From the NCBI GenBank assembly GCA_031272365.1, contig JAISTX010000059.1, forward strand, positions 1 through 64,000: a stretch of DNA of 64,000 bases, written 5' to 3'. Of the stretch, positions 40,055 to 54,499 are shown one piece after another. The number at the start of each line of letters is the position of its first letter. The stretch's first letter is position 1. Origin of the DNA: Eubacteriales Family XIII. Incertae Sedis bacterium. Lineage in GTDB: Bacteria > Bacillota > Clostridia > Peptostreptococcales > Anaerovoracaceae. The position numbers and the translations under genes were made by a program. Below the pieces are notes generated by a model. That model was not told the DNA's origin and ran no database searches. It saw only the letters and a program-made list of their open reading frames with translations.

Positions 40055-41455
40055 ATGATTGATTTTGACAATTTGCAGCGCGTCCACTGCGTGGGGATCG
40101 GGGGCATCGGGCTCTCGGCGATAGCGGAGATCCTGCTGAGCCGGGGCATTGCGGTATCCGGCTCCGACTTCAAGGAAAGCGAGATCACCGACCGGCTGAT
40201 CGAGAAGGGCGCGACTGTCTACCTGGGCCACAGGGCGAAGAACATCGGGGACGCCGACCTCGTCGTCTACTCTTCGGCGGTGCCCCCGGAAAACCCGGAG
40301 CTCGCGGCCGCCCGCGAAAACGGCGTGCCGACGGTCACGCGCGCGCAGCTGCTCGGCCGCCTCATGGAGGGGTCGGCCAACGGCATCGCGATCGCGGGCG
40401 CGCACGGGAAGACGACGACGACGTCGATGATCTCCCTCATCCTCAAAAACGCGGGCAGGGACCCGACGATCCTCGTCGGCGGCAACCTGAAGGAGATCGG
40501 CGGCAACGTGCGCGTCGGGAAAGACGAGTTTTTCATCACGGAGGCGTGCGAGTACATGGATTCGTTCCTCGAGCTGCGCCCGAAGTACGCGGTCATCCTC
40601 AACATCGACTCCGACCACCTCGACTACTTCAAAAACATCGACCATATCGTGCGGAGCTTCGACGCGTTCGCGAACCTCGTGCCGGAGGACGGAGCGGTCT
40701 TCGCCTACGACGCGAACCCGTTCGTCAGCAGCATCATCGGCAAGCTCGACCGCAAATGCGTCACGTACGGCTTCCACGAGACGTGCGACTTCCACGCCCA
40801 TGACGTCGCGTTCGACGCGGAGGGGATGCCGTCGTTCTGCGTGGAGGCGTACGGGGAGGGCTTCGGCTGCATCAAGCTGTCCGTGCCGGGCGAGCACAAC
40901 ATCACGAACGCGCTCGCGGCGATCGCGTGCTGCACCCAGATGGGCATCGAGCGGGACGTCATCGTCTCGACGCTCGAGGCGTTCTCGGGCACGCAGCGGC
41001 GGTTCGAGATCCAGGGCTTCACGACGGACGGGGTGAAGATCGTCGACGACTACGCCCACCACCCGGCCGAGATCACGGCGACGATCAAGGCGGCGCGCAA
41101 CGTGCCGCACGAGAAGATGTGGGTGCTGTTCCAGCCGCACACGTACACGCGGACGCTCGCGCTGCACGACGATTTCGCGGCGGCGCTCGCGGAGGCGGAC
41201 TGCGTGGTGCTCGCCGAGATCTACGCGGCGCGCGAGAAGAACATCCACAACGTGACGAGCAAGACGATCGTCGAGGCGATGAAGAAGAGCGACCCGTGGA
41301 AGGACGTGTGGTATTTCGACACGTTCGAGGAGATCGCGGCGTTTGTGCTGGAGAACGCGGCGCCGGGCGACCTCGTGATCACGATGGGCGCGGGGGACAT
41401 CAACCGCGTCGGCGAGATGATCCTGGAGGCGGACCGGGTGCGGTATCTTGGTTGA
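40055..41455 (+). CDS. murC: UDP-N-acetylmuramate--L-alanine ligase
   Basis: [41 protein letters not shown]. Confidence 0.96.
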   Translation: MIDFDNLQRVHCVGIGGIGLSAIAEILLSRGIAVSGSDFKESEITDRLIEKGATVYLGHRAKNIGDADLVVYSSAVPPENPELAAARENGVPTVTRAQLLGRLMEGSANGIAIAGAHGKTTTTSMISLILKNAGRDPTILVGGNLKEIGGNVRVGKDEFFITEACEYMDSFLELRPKYAVILNIDSDHLDYFKNIDHIVRSFDAFANLVPEDGAVFAYDANPFVSSIIGKLDRKCVTYGFHETCDFHAHDVAFDAEGMPSFCVEAYGEGFGCIKLSVPGEHNITNALAAIACCTQMGIERDVIVSTLEAFSGTQRRFEIQGFTTDGVKIVDDYAHHPAEITATIKAARNVPHEKMWVLFQPHTYTRTLALHDDFAAALAEADCVVLAEIYAAREKNIHNVTSKTIVEAMKKSDPWKDVWYFDTFEEIAAFVLENAAPGDLVITMGAGDINRVGEMILEADRVRYLG

Positions 41456-41559
41456 ATTGAGAATTGAGAATTGAGAATTGAGGATTTTGGATTGGTGCAT
41501 TTTGTTGATGGGAAGATTGCTTTTTGAATAATAATGATTGGATTGGTGCATTTTGTTGA
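41454..41559. repeat. AT-rich repeat region: four tandem gaattga heptamers and a 20-bp direct repeat
   Basis: (gaattga)x4 at 41454-41481; ggattggtgcattttgttga at 41489-41508 and 41540-41559. Confidence 0.9.
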
Positions 41560-41564
41560 GGAGT

Positions 41565-42281
41565 ATGGACGGGGATTATTTGGTGAAGTTTGAGGAGCGG
41601 CGGCGGCGGAATCTTGCTTTTGCGGAGGCCGGCGTGGACTTTCTGGATATTGACCGGGCCTATATCGAGGACGGGGTCTCCATCGGTGCCGGGTCCTGGA
41701 TCGGCGTGGACGTGGAGATTTCCGCGGGATCGCAGGTTGGGGCGGGGTGTCGGATCCTGTCGGGGTCGCGCATCGAAAACTGCCTGATCGGGGACGGCGC
41801 CGTGATCGACAAGTCCGTGCTGAAGGACAGCGAGGTCGGCGCGGGGGCGACGGTGGGGCCGTTCGCCTATATCCGCCCGGGCTGCCGGATCGGCCCTGCC
41901 GTGAAGATCGGGGATTTCGTCGAGGTGAAAAATTCCGTGATCGGGGATAAGACGAGCGTCGCGCACCTCTCGTACATCGGCGACGCGGATTTGGGCAGCG
42001 GCATCAACATCGGGTGCGGCGTCGTGTTCGTCAATTACGACGGCAAGGAGAAGCACCGCTCCGTCGTCGGCGACGACGCGTTCATCGGATGCAATGTCAA
42101 TATTATTTCCCCGGTACGCATCGGGGAGGGATCTTATGTGGCGGCCGGGACGACGGTTTCGGGCGACGTGCCGCCGGGCGCGCTCTGCGTCGAACGCGGG
42201 AAGGCAAGGGTGCTTGAAGGATGGGTGGATCGGCGCGGCCTCCTCAAAGGCCGTATCGAGAAGCGCCGAAACACGGATTGA
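41565..42281 (+). CDS. Stand-alone GlmU-type acetyltransferase (left-handed beta-helix) lacking the uridyltransferase domain
   Basis: [16 protein letters not shown]...; [32 protein letters not shown]; sits in the glmU position upstream of prs. Confidence 0.85.
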   Translation: MDGDYLVKFEERRRRNLAFAEAGVDFLDIDRAYIEDGVSIGAGSWIGVDVEISAGSQVGAGCRILSGSRIENCLIGDGAVIDKSVLKDSEVGAGATVGPFAYIRPGCRIGPAVKIGDFVEVKNSVIGDKTSVAHLSYIGDADLGSGINIGCGVVFVNYDGKEKHRSVVGDDAFIGCNVNIISPVRIGEGSYVAAGTTVSGDVPPGALCVERGKARVLEGWVDRRGLLKGRIEKRRNTD

Positions 42282-42312
42282 TAGGATACGGTCGAAAGGA
42301 GAAAATGTCGTG

Positions 42313-43296
42313 ATGAAGAACGGAAGCGCTTGCAGTGAGTACAAATTGTTTTGCGGGAACGCATGCCCGGAGCTGGCGGCGGAGATTGCGCAGAAGATGG
42401 GCAAGAGGCTTGGGAAATCGGAGGTCACGACCTTCAGCGACGGGGAGATATCCGTCAACATCTACGAAACGGTGCGCGGGCGCGACGTCTTCATCATCCA
42501 GTCCACATGCTACCCGACGAACGAGAACCTCATGGAGCTGCTCATCATGATCGACGCGATGAAGCGCGCGTCGGCGGGGCGCATCAACGCGGTCGTCCCG
42601 TACTACGGCTACGGGCGCCAGGACCGGAAGGCGAAGGCCAGGGACCCGATCACGGCGAAGCTCGTGGCGGACCTCATCACGGCGGCGGGGGCGGACCGCG
42701 TGGTCACGATGGACCTGCACGCGTCGCAGATACAGGGGTATTTCAACATCCCGGTGGACCACCTGCTCGGGATGCCGATCCTCATGAACTACTTCAAGAA
42801 GAAAAAGCTGCCGGACCTCGTGGTGGTGTCGCCGGACCACGGCTCGGTGACGCGGGCGCGGGCGATGTCCATCCCGCTCGGGGCGCCGATCGCGATCGTC
42901 GACAAGCGGCGGCAGAAGGCCAACGAGAGCGAGGTCATGAACGTGATCGGCGAGATCGAGGGGAAGACCTGCCTGCTCGTGGACGACATGGTGGACACGG
43001 CGGGCTCGATCACGCACGCGGCGAACGCGATCGCGGAGCTCGGGGCGAAGGAGGTCTACGCGTGCGCGACGCACGGCATCCTGTCGGGGAAGGCGCTGTC
43101 GCACATCGAGAAATCGTCCATCCGGGAGATGGTATTTCTGAACACGGTGCCTTTGTCCGACGCGGCCAAGAAGGTGAGCCGGATCAAGGTGCTCTCGGTC
43201 GCCGGCATCTTCGCGGAGGCGATGCTCAACATCCACACGGACGATTCGGTGAGCAAGATCTTCGAGATCGCGGGCAACGGGAAGGCCGGGAAGTGA
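42313..43296 (+). CDS. prs: Ribose-phosphate pyrophosphokinase
   Basis: FSDGEISVNIYETVRGRDVFIIQST; DLHASQIQGYFNIPVDHL; LLVDDMVDTAGS. Confidence 0.96.
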   Translation: MKNGSACSEYKLFCGNACPELAAEIAQKMGKRLGKSEVTTFSDGEISVNIYETVRGRDVFIIQSTCYPTNENLMELLIMIDAMKRASAGRINAVVPYYGYGRQDRKAKARDPITAKLVADLITAAGADRVVTMDLHASQIQGYFNIPVDHLLGMPILMNYFKKKKLPDLVVVSPDHGSVTRARAMSIPLGAPIAIVDKRRQKANESEVMNVIGEIEGKTCLLVDDMVDTAGSITHAANAIAELGAKEVYACATHGILSGKALSHIEKSSIREMVFLNTVPLSDAAKKVSRIKVLSVAGIFAEAMLNIHTDDSVSKIFEIAGNGKAGK

Positions 43297-43324
43297 CGGG
43301 GCGAAGGGGGCTTTTGGCAAGGCG

Positions 43325-43900
43325 TTGTTGGTGATCGTCGGGCTCGGGAACCCGGGCGCAAAATACGAGAATACGCGGCACAACGTGGGCTTTGTGACGG
43401 TCGACCGCCTGGCGGAGCGGCACGGGATTTCCGTGCGCCGGCTGCGGCACAAGGCGCTGGTTGGCGAGGGGGCGCTCGGCGCGGGGAAGAAGGCGCTGCT
43501 CGTGAAGCCGCAGACGTATATGAACGACAGCGGGGTGAGCGTGCGCGAGGTGGCCTCGTTTTTCAAGGTGGAGCCGGCGGAGCTGTGCGTCGTCTACGAC
43601 GACATCGACATCCCGGCGGGCGCCCTGCGCATCCGCATGAAGGGCAGCGCGGGCACGCACAACGGGATGCGCAGCATCATCTACCAGCTCGGCTACGACG
43701 ATTTCCCCCGGTTCCGCATCGGCATCGGGCCGGAGAAGGGGGAGGACCGGGGCCCCCAGCCGCTGCGCGATTTCGTCCTCTCCGGTTTCGCGGCAGGGGA
43801 GATGGAGCGGATGCGGGCGGCGGTGGACCGGTGCGTGGACGCGCTCGAGCTCTGGGCGTCGGAAGGCATCGAGGCCGCGATGCAGAGGTACAACGGATAG
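43325..43900 (+). CDS. pth: Peptidyl-tRNA hydrolase
   Basis: IVGLGNPGAKYENTRHNVGFVTVD; KPQTYMNDSG. Confidence 0.95.
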   Translation: MLVIVGLGNPGAKYENTRHNVGFVTVDRLAERHGISVRRLRHKALVGEGALGAGKKALLVKPQTYMNDSGVSVREVASFFKVEPAELCVVYDDIDIPAGALRIRMKGSAGTHNGMRSIIYQLGYDDFPRFRIGIGPEKGEDRGPQPLRDFVLSGFAAGEMERMRAAVDRCVDALELWASEGIEAAMQRYNG

Positions 43901-43904
43901 GGCG

Positions 43905-46900
43905 ATGCTGGAGCGCTGGCAGGGTTTGACGGAAACGCAGGCGGCGCCGGTTTTCGCCGCGTGGGCCAAGCGGGAGGGCATCGGGCGGTGCGTCGTGGTG
44001 GCGGCGAGCGGCGGCGCCGCGGCGGCCTTCGCGAAGGACGCCGCGTTTTATTTGCGGGAGGAAGGGCTTCCGGGCATGCGGGTGATCGCGCTGCCCGAGG
44101 ACGACCCGCCGTTCCTGCGCGTGGAGGCGAAGAGCCGCGACGCGGAGCTGGCGCGCAGCGCGGCGCTGGAGGCGCTGGCCTCCCCGGAAGGCGGTTGTGC
44201 CATCGTGTGCCCGGTGAGCGCGGCGCTCTCGCCCGTGCCGCCGCGCGAGGCGTTCTTGTCGGCGCGGGTCGAGGTCAGGCTGGGGGCGGGCACGGATCCG
44301 GACGCGCTGAAGCGGCAGCTGTCCGAAGCGGGCTACGTGCGCGCGCCGTACACGGAAAACCCCGGCGAGTTCAGCGTGCGCGGCGGCATCGTGGACGTCT
44401 GGCCCCTGCCGGCGCCCTGGCCCGTGCGCATCGAGTTTGCCATGGACGAGGTGGAGTCGCTGCGCACCTTCGACCCCGAGACGCAGATGACGCGCGGGCG
44501 GCTGGAGGGGGGCGCCGTGGTGTGCCCGCCCGCAGGCCCCGGGCAGGAGGCGGTGCCCGGCGCGGCCCAAGGCCCGGGGCGCGCATTCCTGCCGGACTGG
44601 CTCGGCGGGGGCGGCCGCCTCGTCGTGCTGGACCCCGTGCGCGTCCGGCGGGCGCTGGACCTGCGCGAGGCCGAGGCGCTGGTGGACTACACGGCGCTCC
44701 TCGAGGAAGGCGAGGCCGGCGCGGGCGACTGGGACGGCTTCGCGAAGAAAGAGGACTGGGAGCGGCTCGTCGCCCGCCACGAAACGGTGGAGGCTGCGCC
44801 GGAGGGGCAGGGCTTCGAGGCGCGGCAGCCGGCGCCCCTGCACGGGCAGATGGACCTGCTCGCGGCGGAGCTGAAGGCCTACCTGCGCAAGGGCTTCAGC
44901 GTGACGATCGTCTGCGCGACGCGGGAGCGCAAGGAGAAGCTCGCGGGTTTCCTGGACCAGGAGAAGCTGTCGGGCAAGGTGGCGCTCGCGGAAGGGGAGG
45001 TCACGGCCGGCGTGGAGCTGTCCGGGGGCGGCTGGCGCAAGGCCTGGCTCTGGGACGGCGACATCTTCAAGAGCGAGCGCAAGCGCCGCAAGCAGGGCCT
45101 GCGCGGGCGCGAAAAGATCGACGCGTTCACGGACATCGAGAAGGGCGACTACGTCGTGCACGAGCGGCACGGCATCGGTGTCTTCCGCGGCATCAAGACC
45201 ATCGAGGCGTACGGGGGCGGGCGCGACTACTTGATCATCGCGTACGCGGGCAAGGACGTGCTGTACATCCCCGTCGAGCAGATGTCCTCCGTGCAGCGCT
45301 ACATCGGGGCCGGCGAGAAGCGCCCGCGCGTGAGCCGGCTCGGGACGGGCGACTGGTCGCGCACGAAGGCGCGCGTGCGGAAGGAGGTCGAGGAATACGC
45401 CTCCGAGCTCATCCGGCTCGCGGCGGAGCGCAAGCTCGCAAAGGGCCACGCGTTCGCGCCGGACACGGTCTGGCAGAAGGACTTCGACGACCGCTTCCCG
45501 TGGGAGCCGACGGCGGACCAGCAGCGCTGCTTCGACGCCGTGCGCCGCGACATGGAGCAGCCGTGGCCGATGGACCGGCTCATCTGCGGCGACGTCGGCT
45601 ACGGCAAGACGGAGGTCGCGCTGCGCGCCGCGTTCAAATGCGCGCAGGAGGGCAAGCAGGTCTGCATGCTCGTGCCGACGACGATCCTCGCCCAGCAGCA
45701 TTTCCGCACGTTCGAGGAGCGCTTCGCCGACTTCCCGATCACGGTCGAGATGCTGTCGCGCTTCCAGACGGCCGCCAAACAGACGGAAGTGTTCCGCAAG
45801 GCGAAGGACGGCGACGTCGACATCGTCATCGGCACCCATATGTTATTGTCCAAAAAAATGCGCTTCCGGGACCTCGGGCTGCTCGTGGTCGACGAGGAGC
45901 AGCGCTTCGGGGTGCGGCACAAGGAGCGCATCCGCGCGCTGAAGGCGGGGGTGGACGTGCTGACGCTGACGGCGACGCCGATCCCGCGCACGCTGCATAT
46001 GTCGCTCATCGGGCTCAAGGACATGGAGCTCATCGAGGACCCGCCCGAGGACCGGCACCCGGTGCGCACCTACGTCTCGGAGGAGCGGGCGGACGTCATC
46101 GCCGAGGCCATCCGCCGGGAGCTCGACCGCGGCGGCCAGGTCTACATCGTCTTCAACCGCGTCGAGGGCATCGAGCGCGTCTACGAGAAGATCGCCGCCC
46201 TGGTGCCCGGCGCGCGCACGGCGGTCTGCCACGCGCAGATGAACGAGCGGATGATCGAGGAGATCATGCTCGGCTTCGCGGAAGGGGACACGGACGTGCT
46301 GATCTCGACGACGATCATCGAGTCCGGGCTCGACATCCCCAACGTCAACACGATCCTCATCCTGGACGCGGACCGGCTGGGGCTGACGCAGCTGTACCAG
46401 CTCCGGGGCCGCGTCGGGCGCTCGAGCCGCATCGCGTTCTGCCACCTGTTCTACCGGAAGGACAAGGTGCTGACGGAGGCGGCGGAGAAGCGGCTGCGGA
46501 CGATCCGCGAGTTTACGGAGCTCGGCAGCGGCTTCAAGATCGCGATGAAGGACCTCGAGATCCGCGGCGCGGGCAACCTGCTCGGCGTGAGCCAGCACGG
46601 GCACCTCGCCTCGGTCGGCTACGAGATGTACTGCAAGCTGCTCGAGGAAGCCGTTTTGAAATTGAAAATGGTGGCTGGTGGGGATGGAATAACGGAAGGC
46701 GGCGTGCGGGCGCCCGATGCGGAGGACGGCGCCCTTGACGGGCACGAGGCGAAGATCGACGTGCGCTTCGCCGCCGTGATCCCCTCCGCCTATATCGAGG
46801 ACGACGTCGTGAAGCTGTCCGCGTACAAGCGCATCGCGCAGATCCGCAGCGAGGAGGAGGTGGAGGCGGTGCTGTCGGAGATGGACGACCGCTTCGGCGA

Positions 46901-47207
46901 AGCGCCCGCGCCCGTGCGGAACCTGGCGTGGATCGCGCTCGCGAAAAGGGGCGCGGACGCGGCGGGGCTCGCCGAGGTCGACATCGAGCGCACGCGCGCG
47001 CTGCTCACATGGGAAAGGCCGCCGGGGGATTTCGCGGAGCGCGTTTTCCGGGCGTCGGAGGCCGTGCACGGGCTGGGCGCGAAGCTCGAGACGGACGTGA
47101 AGTCCGCCGTGCCGAAGCTGCGCCTCTATTTCAGCGCGGGCGCGGACGAGGAGCGCAAACTGCGCGAGGCCGCCGCACTTTGCGCGGCACTGGGCGTGCC
47201 ACTATGA
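43905..47207 (+). CDS. mfd: Transcription-repair coupling factor
   Basis: YVVHERHGIGVFRGI; CGDVGYGKTEVALRAAF; RGRVGRSSRIAFCHLFY. Confidence 0.96.
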   Translation: MLERWQGLTETQAAPVFAAWAKREGIGRCVVVAASGGAAAAFAKDAAFYLREEGLPGMRVIALPEDDPPFLRVEAKSRDAELARSAALEALASPEGGCAIVCPVSAALSPVPPREAFLSARVEVRLGAGTDPDALKRQLSEAGYVRAPYTENPGEFSVRGGIVDVWPLPAPWPVRIEFAMDEVESLRTFDPETQMTRGRLEGGAVVCPPAGPGQEAVPGAAQGPGRAFLPDWLGGGGRLVVLDPVRVRRALDLREAEALVDYTALLEEGEAGAGDWDGFAKKEDWERLVARHETVEAAPEGQGFEARQPAPLHGQMDLLAAELKAYLRKGFSVTIVCATRERKEKLAGFLDQEKLSGKVALAEGEVTAGVELSGGGWRKAWLWDGDIFKSERKRRKQGLRGREKIDAFTDIEKGDYVVHERHGIGVFRGIKTIEAYGGGRDYLIIAYAGKDVLYIPVEQMSSVQRYIGAGEKRPRVSRLGTGDWSRTKARVRKEVEEYASELIRLAAERKLAKGHAFAPDTVWQKDFDDRFPWEPTADQQRCFDAVRRDMEQPWPMDRLICGDVGYGKTEVALRAAFKCAQEGKQVCMLVPTTILAQQHFRTFEERFADFPITVEMLSRFQTAAKQTEVFRKAKDGDVDIVIGTHMLLSKKMRFRDLGLLVVDEEQRFGVRHKERIRALKAGVDVLTLTATPIPRTLHMSLIGLKDMELIEDPPEDRHPVRTYVSEERADVIAEAIRRELDRGGQVYIVFNRVEGIERVYEKIAALVPGARTAVCHAQMNERMIEEIMLGFAEGDTDVLISTTIIESGLDIPNVNTILILDADRLGLTQLYQLRGRVGRSSRIAFCHLFYRKDKVLTEAAEKRLRTIREFTELGSGFKIAMKDLEIRGAGNLLGVSQHGHLASVGYEMYCKLLEEAVLKLKMVAGGDGITEGGVRAPDAEDGALDGHEAKIDVRFAAVIPSAYIEDDVVKLSAYKRIAQIRSEEEVEAVLSEMDDRFGEAPAPVRNLAWIALAKRGADAAGLAEVDIERTRALLTWERPPGDFAERVFRASEAVHGLGAKLETDVKSAVPKLRLYFSAGADEERKLREAAALCAALGVPL

Positions 47208-47220
47208 TATAATTCATCCT

Positions 47221-49854
47221 ATGTCTGATGAGTACAACAACGATTCGCTCTTAGAACTATATCTATACGAATCCACTTCCCTGCTTGAGTCGCTGGACGG
47301 CGTTTTGCTTGACGCGGAAAAGGGGAGCGATCTTTCCAAGGACAACATCAACGAGATTTTCCGCATCATGCATACGATCAAGGGCAGCAGCGCGATGATG
47401 GCCTTCAACGGCATCGCGGACGTCGCGCACACGGCGGAGGATCTGTTCTCCATCATCCGGGAAAGCGGGCTGCCGGATGGGTATATGGACGATCTGGTCG
47501 ACATCGCGCTCGCGGTGTCGGATTTCCTCAAGGCCGAGGTGGACAAGGTGCAGCAGGGCGCGGAGCTCGAGACGGGCGTCGAGCCTTTGACGCAGAAGGT
47601 CGCGGCGCTGGCGGGCAAGATCCGCGAGGAGGTGGGCGAGCCGGAGGTCGTGGACCTCGGGCGGATCCTCGGCGGCATCGACGCGCCGCCGCGCGAGCCG
47701 GTGCGGCAGCCGGAACCGGCGTACACGAAGGTGCCCGAGCCCGTGATCATCGACGTCGCGCCGGAGGACCTGATGCCGGTCGCGCCCGAGGGGGGCCGCA
47801 TCCTGGGGCTGGAGCCGGACGGGAGGCAGGGCGCGCGCCCTGCGGCGCCTGCCGAACCTGCCGGGGAGCCGGCTGCGGGCGAAGAGGCCGGGCCTGCCGG
47901 GGAGCCGGCTGCGCCCGAAGAGGCCGCGCCACCCGCGCCGCCTGAGTCGCCTGCCGCGCCCGAAGGGGCCCGGACGCCCGGGGACGGCGCGCGGGACCTG
48001 CCGCAGGCGGACCTTTCCCGCGTCACGGAGAGCGTGCGCAACGCGGCGGGCAGCGGGCTCGCGGAGCCGGGCACGTATTTCCTGCACGTGCATTTCAACG
48101 AGGGCTCGAAGATGGAGAACATCCGCGCCTTCATGCTGGTGAACAAATTGGCCGAGAAGGGCACGGTGGGGCGCACGATCCCCGCGAACGTGGAATCCGA
48201 CCCCGACGCGGCGGCCGTGATCGCGGAGAACGGGTTCTACCTCAGCTACACGACGACGCTGTTCCGCGAGCAGATCGAGAAGCTTGCGAAGGGCACGCTG
48301 TCCGTGGAGTCGGTGTCCTTCGTGCGCAGGCTGCCGGAGGACCCGAACGCGCGGCAGGAAGCGGCCGCGGAGCCGCCGAAGCCAGCGCCCCGCCCAGCCC
48401 CGCGCGTAGGGGCGGATGGCAATCCGCCGGTCCCCGTAGGGGCGGATGGCAATCCGCCCGCCCACGTAGGGGCGGATGGCAACCCGCCGGTCCCCGTAGG
48501 GGCGGATGGCAATCCGCCCGCCCACGTAGGGGCGGATGGCAATCCGCCCGCCCAAGCCCCCGCGCCCCCGCCCGCCCCCGTAGGGGCGGATGGCAATCCG
48601 CCCGCAACAGCCCCGGCGCCCCCCGCCCCCCCCGTAGGGGGGGATGGCAATCCGCCCGCCCCCACCGTGGTACAGCACCCCGCGCCGGCGCAGAGCATCA
48701 TCAGCGTCGATTTGAAAAAACTCGATGCGCTGCTCGACCTCGTCGGCGAGATCGTGATCAACGAATCCATCGTGACGGAAAACCCCGACATCAAAGGGAT
48801 GGAGCTGCCAAATTTCCTGAAGGCCTCCCGCCGGCTCGACAAGCTGACGAGCGAGCTGCAGGACACGGTCATGGCCATCCGGATGCTGCCCGTGAGCATC
48901 GTCTTCCAGAGGATGCGGCGCATCGTGCGCGACATGGGCCGGGACCTGGGCAAAGAGGCCGAGCTCGTGCTCATCGGGGAGGCGACGGAGGTGGACAAGA
49001 CCATCCTGGACGCGATCGCCGACCCGCTCATGCACCTCGTGCGCAACGCGATGGACCATGCGATCGGCACGGCGGCGGAACGGGTGGCGGCGGGCAAATC
49101 CCCCACCGGCCACATCATACTCTCGGCGCAGAACAGCGGGGGCGACGTGATCATCTCCGTCACGGACGACGGCAGGGGGCTTGACAAAGGGGCGATCCTG
49201 GCGAAGGCGCGCGAACGCGGCTTGCTGCGCAAGCCGGAAGAGACGTATTCGGACCGGGAGGCCTACGGGCTGCTCATGACGCCGGGGTTCTCCCTGAAGG
49301 ACAGGGTGACGGAATACTCGGGGCGCGGCGTCGGCCTGGATGTGGTGAAGACGGGCATCGAGCGCATCGGGGGGGCGGTCATCGTCGAGAGCAAGCCGGG
49401 GCAGGGCACGCATATCATGCTCAAGATCCCGCTCACGCTCGCGATCATCGAATGCATGGAGGTGCGCGTCGGGGAGAGCGTGTTCTCGATCCCGATCACG
49501 GGCATCCGGGAGTCGTTCAAGGCGGACGCGGGCGAGCTGATCCGGGACCCCTCGGGGGGCGAGATGATCATGCTGCGCGGCGAGCTCTACCCGATCCTGC
49601 GCCTCGCGGAGCTGTACGGCGAGCCCGGCGCCAAGGAGGACATCCACAGCGGCATGCTCGTCCTCGTCGACGCGGGCGACAAGCCCATCTGCCTGTTCGT
49701 CGACGAGCTCGTGGGGAAATTCCAGGTGGTCGTGAAGCCGCTCCCGAAATACCTCGCGCGCTTCCGCAAGGGGCGGACGGGCATCTCCGGGTGCACGATC
49801 ATGGGGAACGGCTGCATCAGCCTGATCCTCAACGTGCAGGAATTGGCGGGCTGA
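47221..49854 (+). CDS. cheA: Chemotaxis histidine kinase CheA with an expanded repeat linker
   Basis: Hpt IMHTIKGSSAMMAF; LVRNAMDHAIG; GRGVGLDVVKTGIERIGG; CheW-like C-terminus. Confidence 0.95.
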   Translation: MSDEYNNDSLLELYLYESTSLLESLDGVLLDAEKGSDLSKDNINEIFRIMHTIKGSSAMMAFNGIADVAHTAEDLFSIIRESGLPDGYMDDLVDIALAVSDFLKAEVDKVQQGAELETGVEPLTQKVAALAGKIREEVGEPEVVDLGRILGGIDAPPREPVRQPEPAYTKVPEPVIIDVAPEDLMPVAPEGGRILGLEPDGRQGARPAAPAEPAGEPAAGEEAGPAGEPAAPEEAAPPAPPESPAAPEGARTPGDGARDLPQADLSRVTESVRNAAGSGLAEPGTYFLHVHFNEGSKMENIRAFMLVNKLAEKGTVGRTIPANVESDPDAAAVIAENGFYLSYTTTLFREQIEKLAKGTLSVESVSFVRRLPEDPNARQEAAAEPPKPAPRPAPRVGADGNPPVPVGADGNPPAHVGADGNPPVPVGADGNPPAHVGADGNPPAQAPAPPPAPVGADGNPPATAPAPPAPPVGGDGNPPAPTVVQHPAPAQSIISVDLKKLDALLDLVGEIVINESIVTENPDIKGMELPNFLKASRRLDKLTSELQDTVMAIRMLPVSIVFQRMRRIVRDMGRDLGKEAELVLIGEATEVDKTILDAIADPLMHLVRNAMDHAIGTAAERVAAGKSPTGHIILSAQNSGGDVIISVTDDGRGLDKGAILAKARERGLLRKPEETYSDREAYGLLMTPGFSLKDRVTEYSGRGVGLDVVKTGIERIGGAVIVESKPGQGTHIMLKIPLTLAIIECMEVRVGESVFSIPITGIRESFKADAGELIRDPSGGEMIMLRGELYPILRLAELYGEPGAKEDIHSGMLVLVDAGDKPICLFVDELVGKFQVVVKPLPKYLARFRKGRTGISGCTIMGNGCISLILNVQELAG
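48406..48660. repeat. Seven copies of GTAGGGGCGGATGGCAATCCGCC palindrome within cheA
   Basis: Copies begin at 48406, 48436, 48466, 48496, 48526, 48580 and 48634 (30,30,30,30,54,54 bp spacing); encode VGADGNPP(VP/AH). Confidence 0.95.
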
Positions 49855-49858
49855 CGGG

Positions 49859-54368
<4,510 letters not shown>

Positions 54369-54391
54369 GGAAGGCCTATGGCCAAATCGGA

Positions 54392-54424
54392 AGCCGCGTG
54401 CCGAAGGGCGCGCGGCTTTTTTTC
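54392..54424 (+). terminator. Rho-independent terminator after nifJ
   Basis: AGCCGCGtgccgaagggcgCGCGGCTttttttc. Confidence 0.8.
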
Positions 54425-54499
54425 ATGGCCTTTTATGGTCTATTTAAGCGGGAGGGTGTATTTTGGTGTAAAATCTAAACCATCGGAGGTATTGTAAGG

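Noticed and set aside
48406-48660. CRISPR-like regular 30-bp repeats
   Set aside because: No distinct spacers; repeats are contiguous, in frame within cheA and encode VGADGNPP units.
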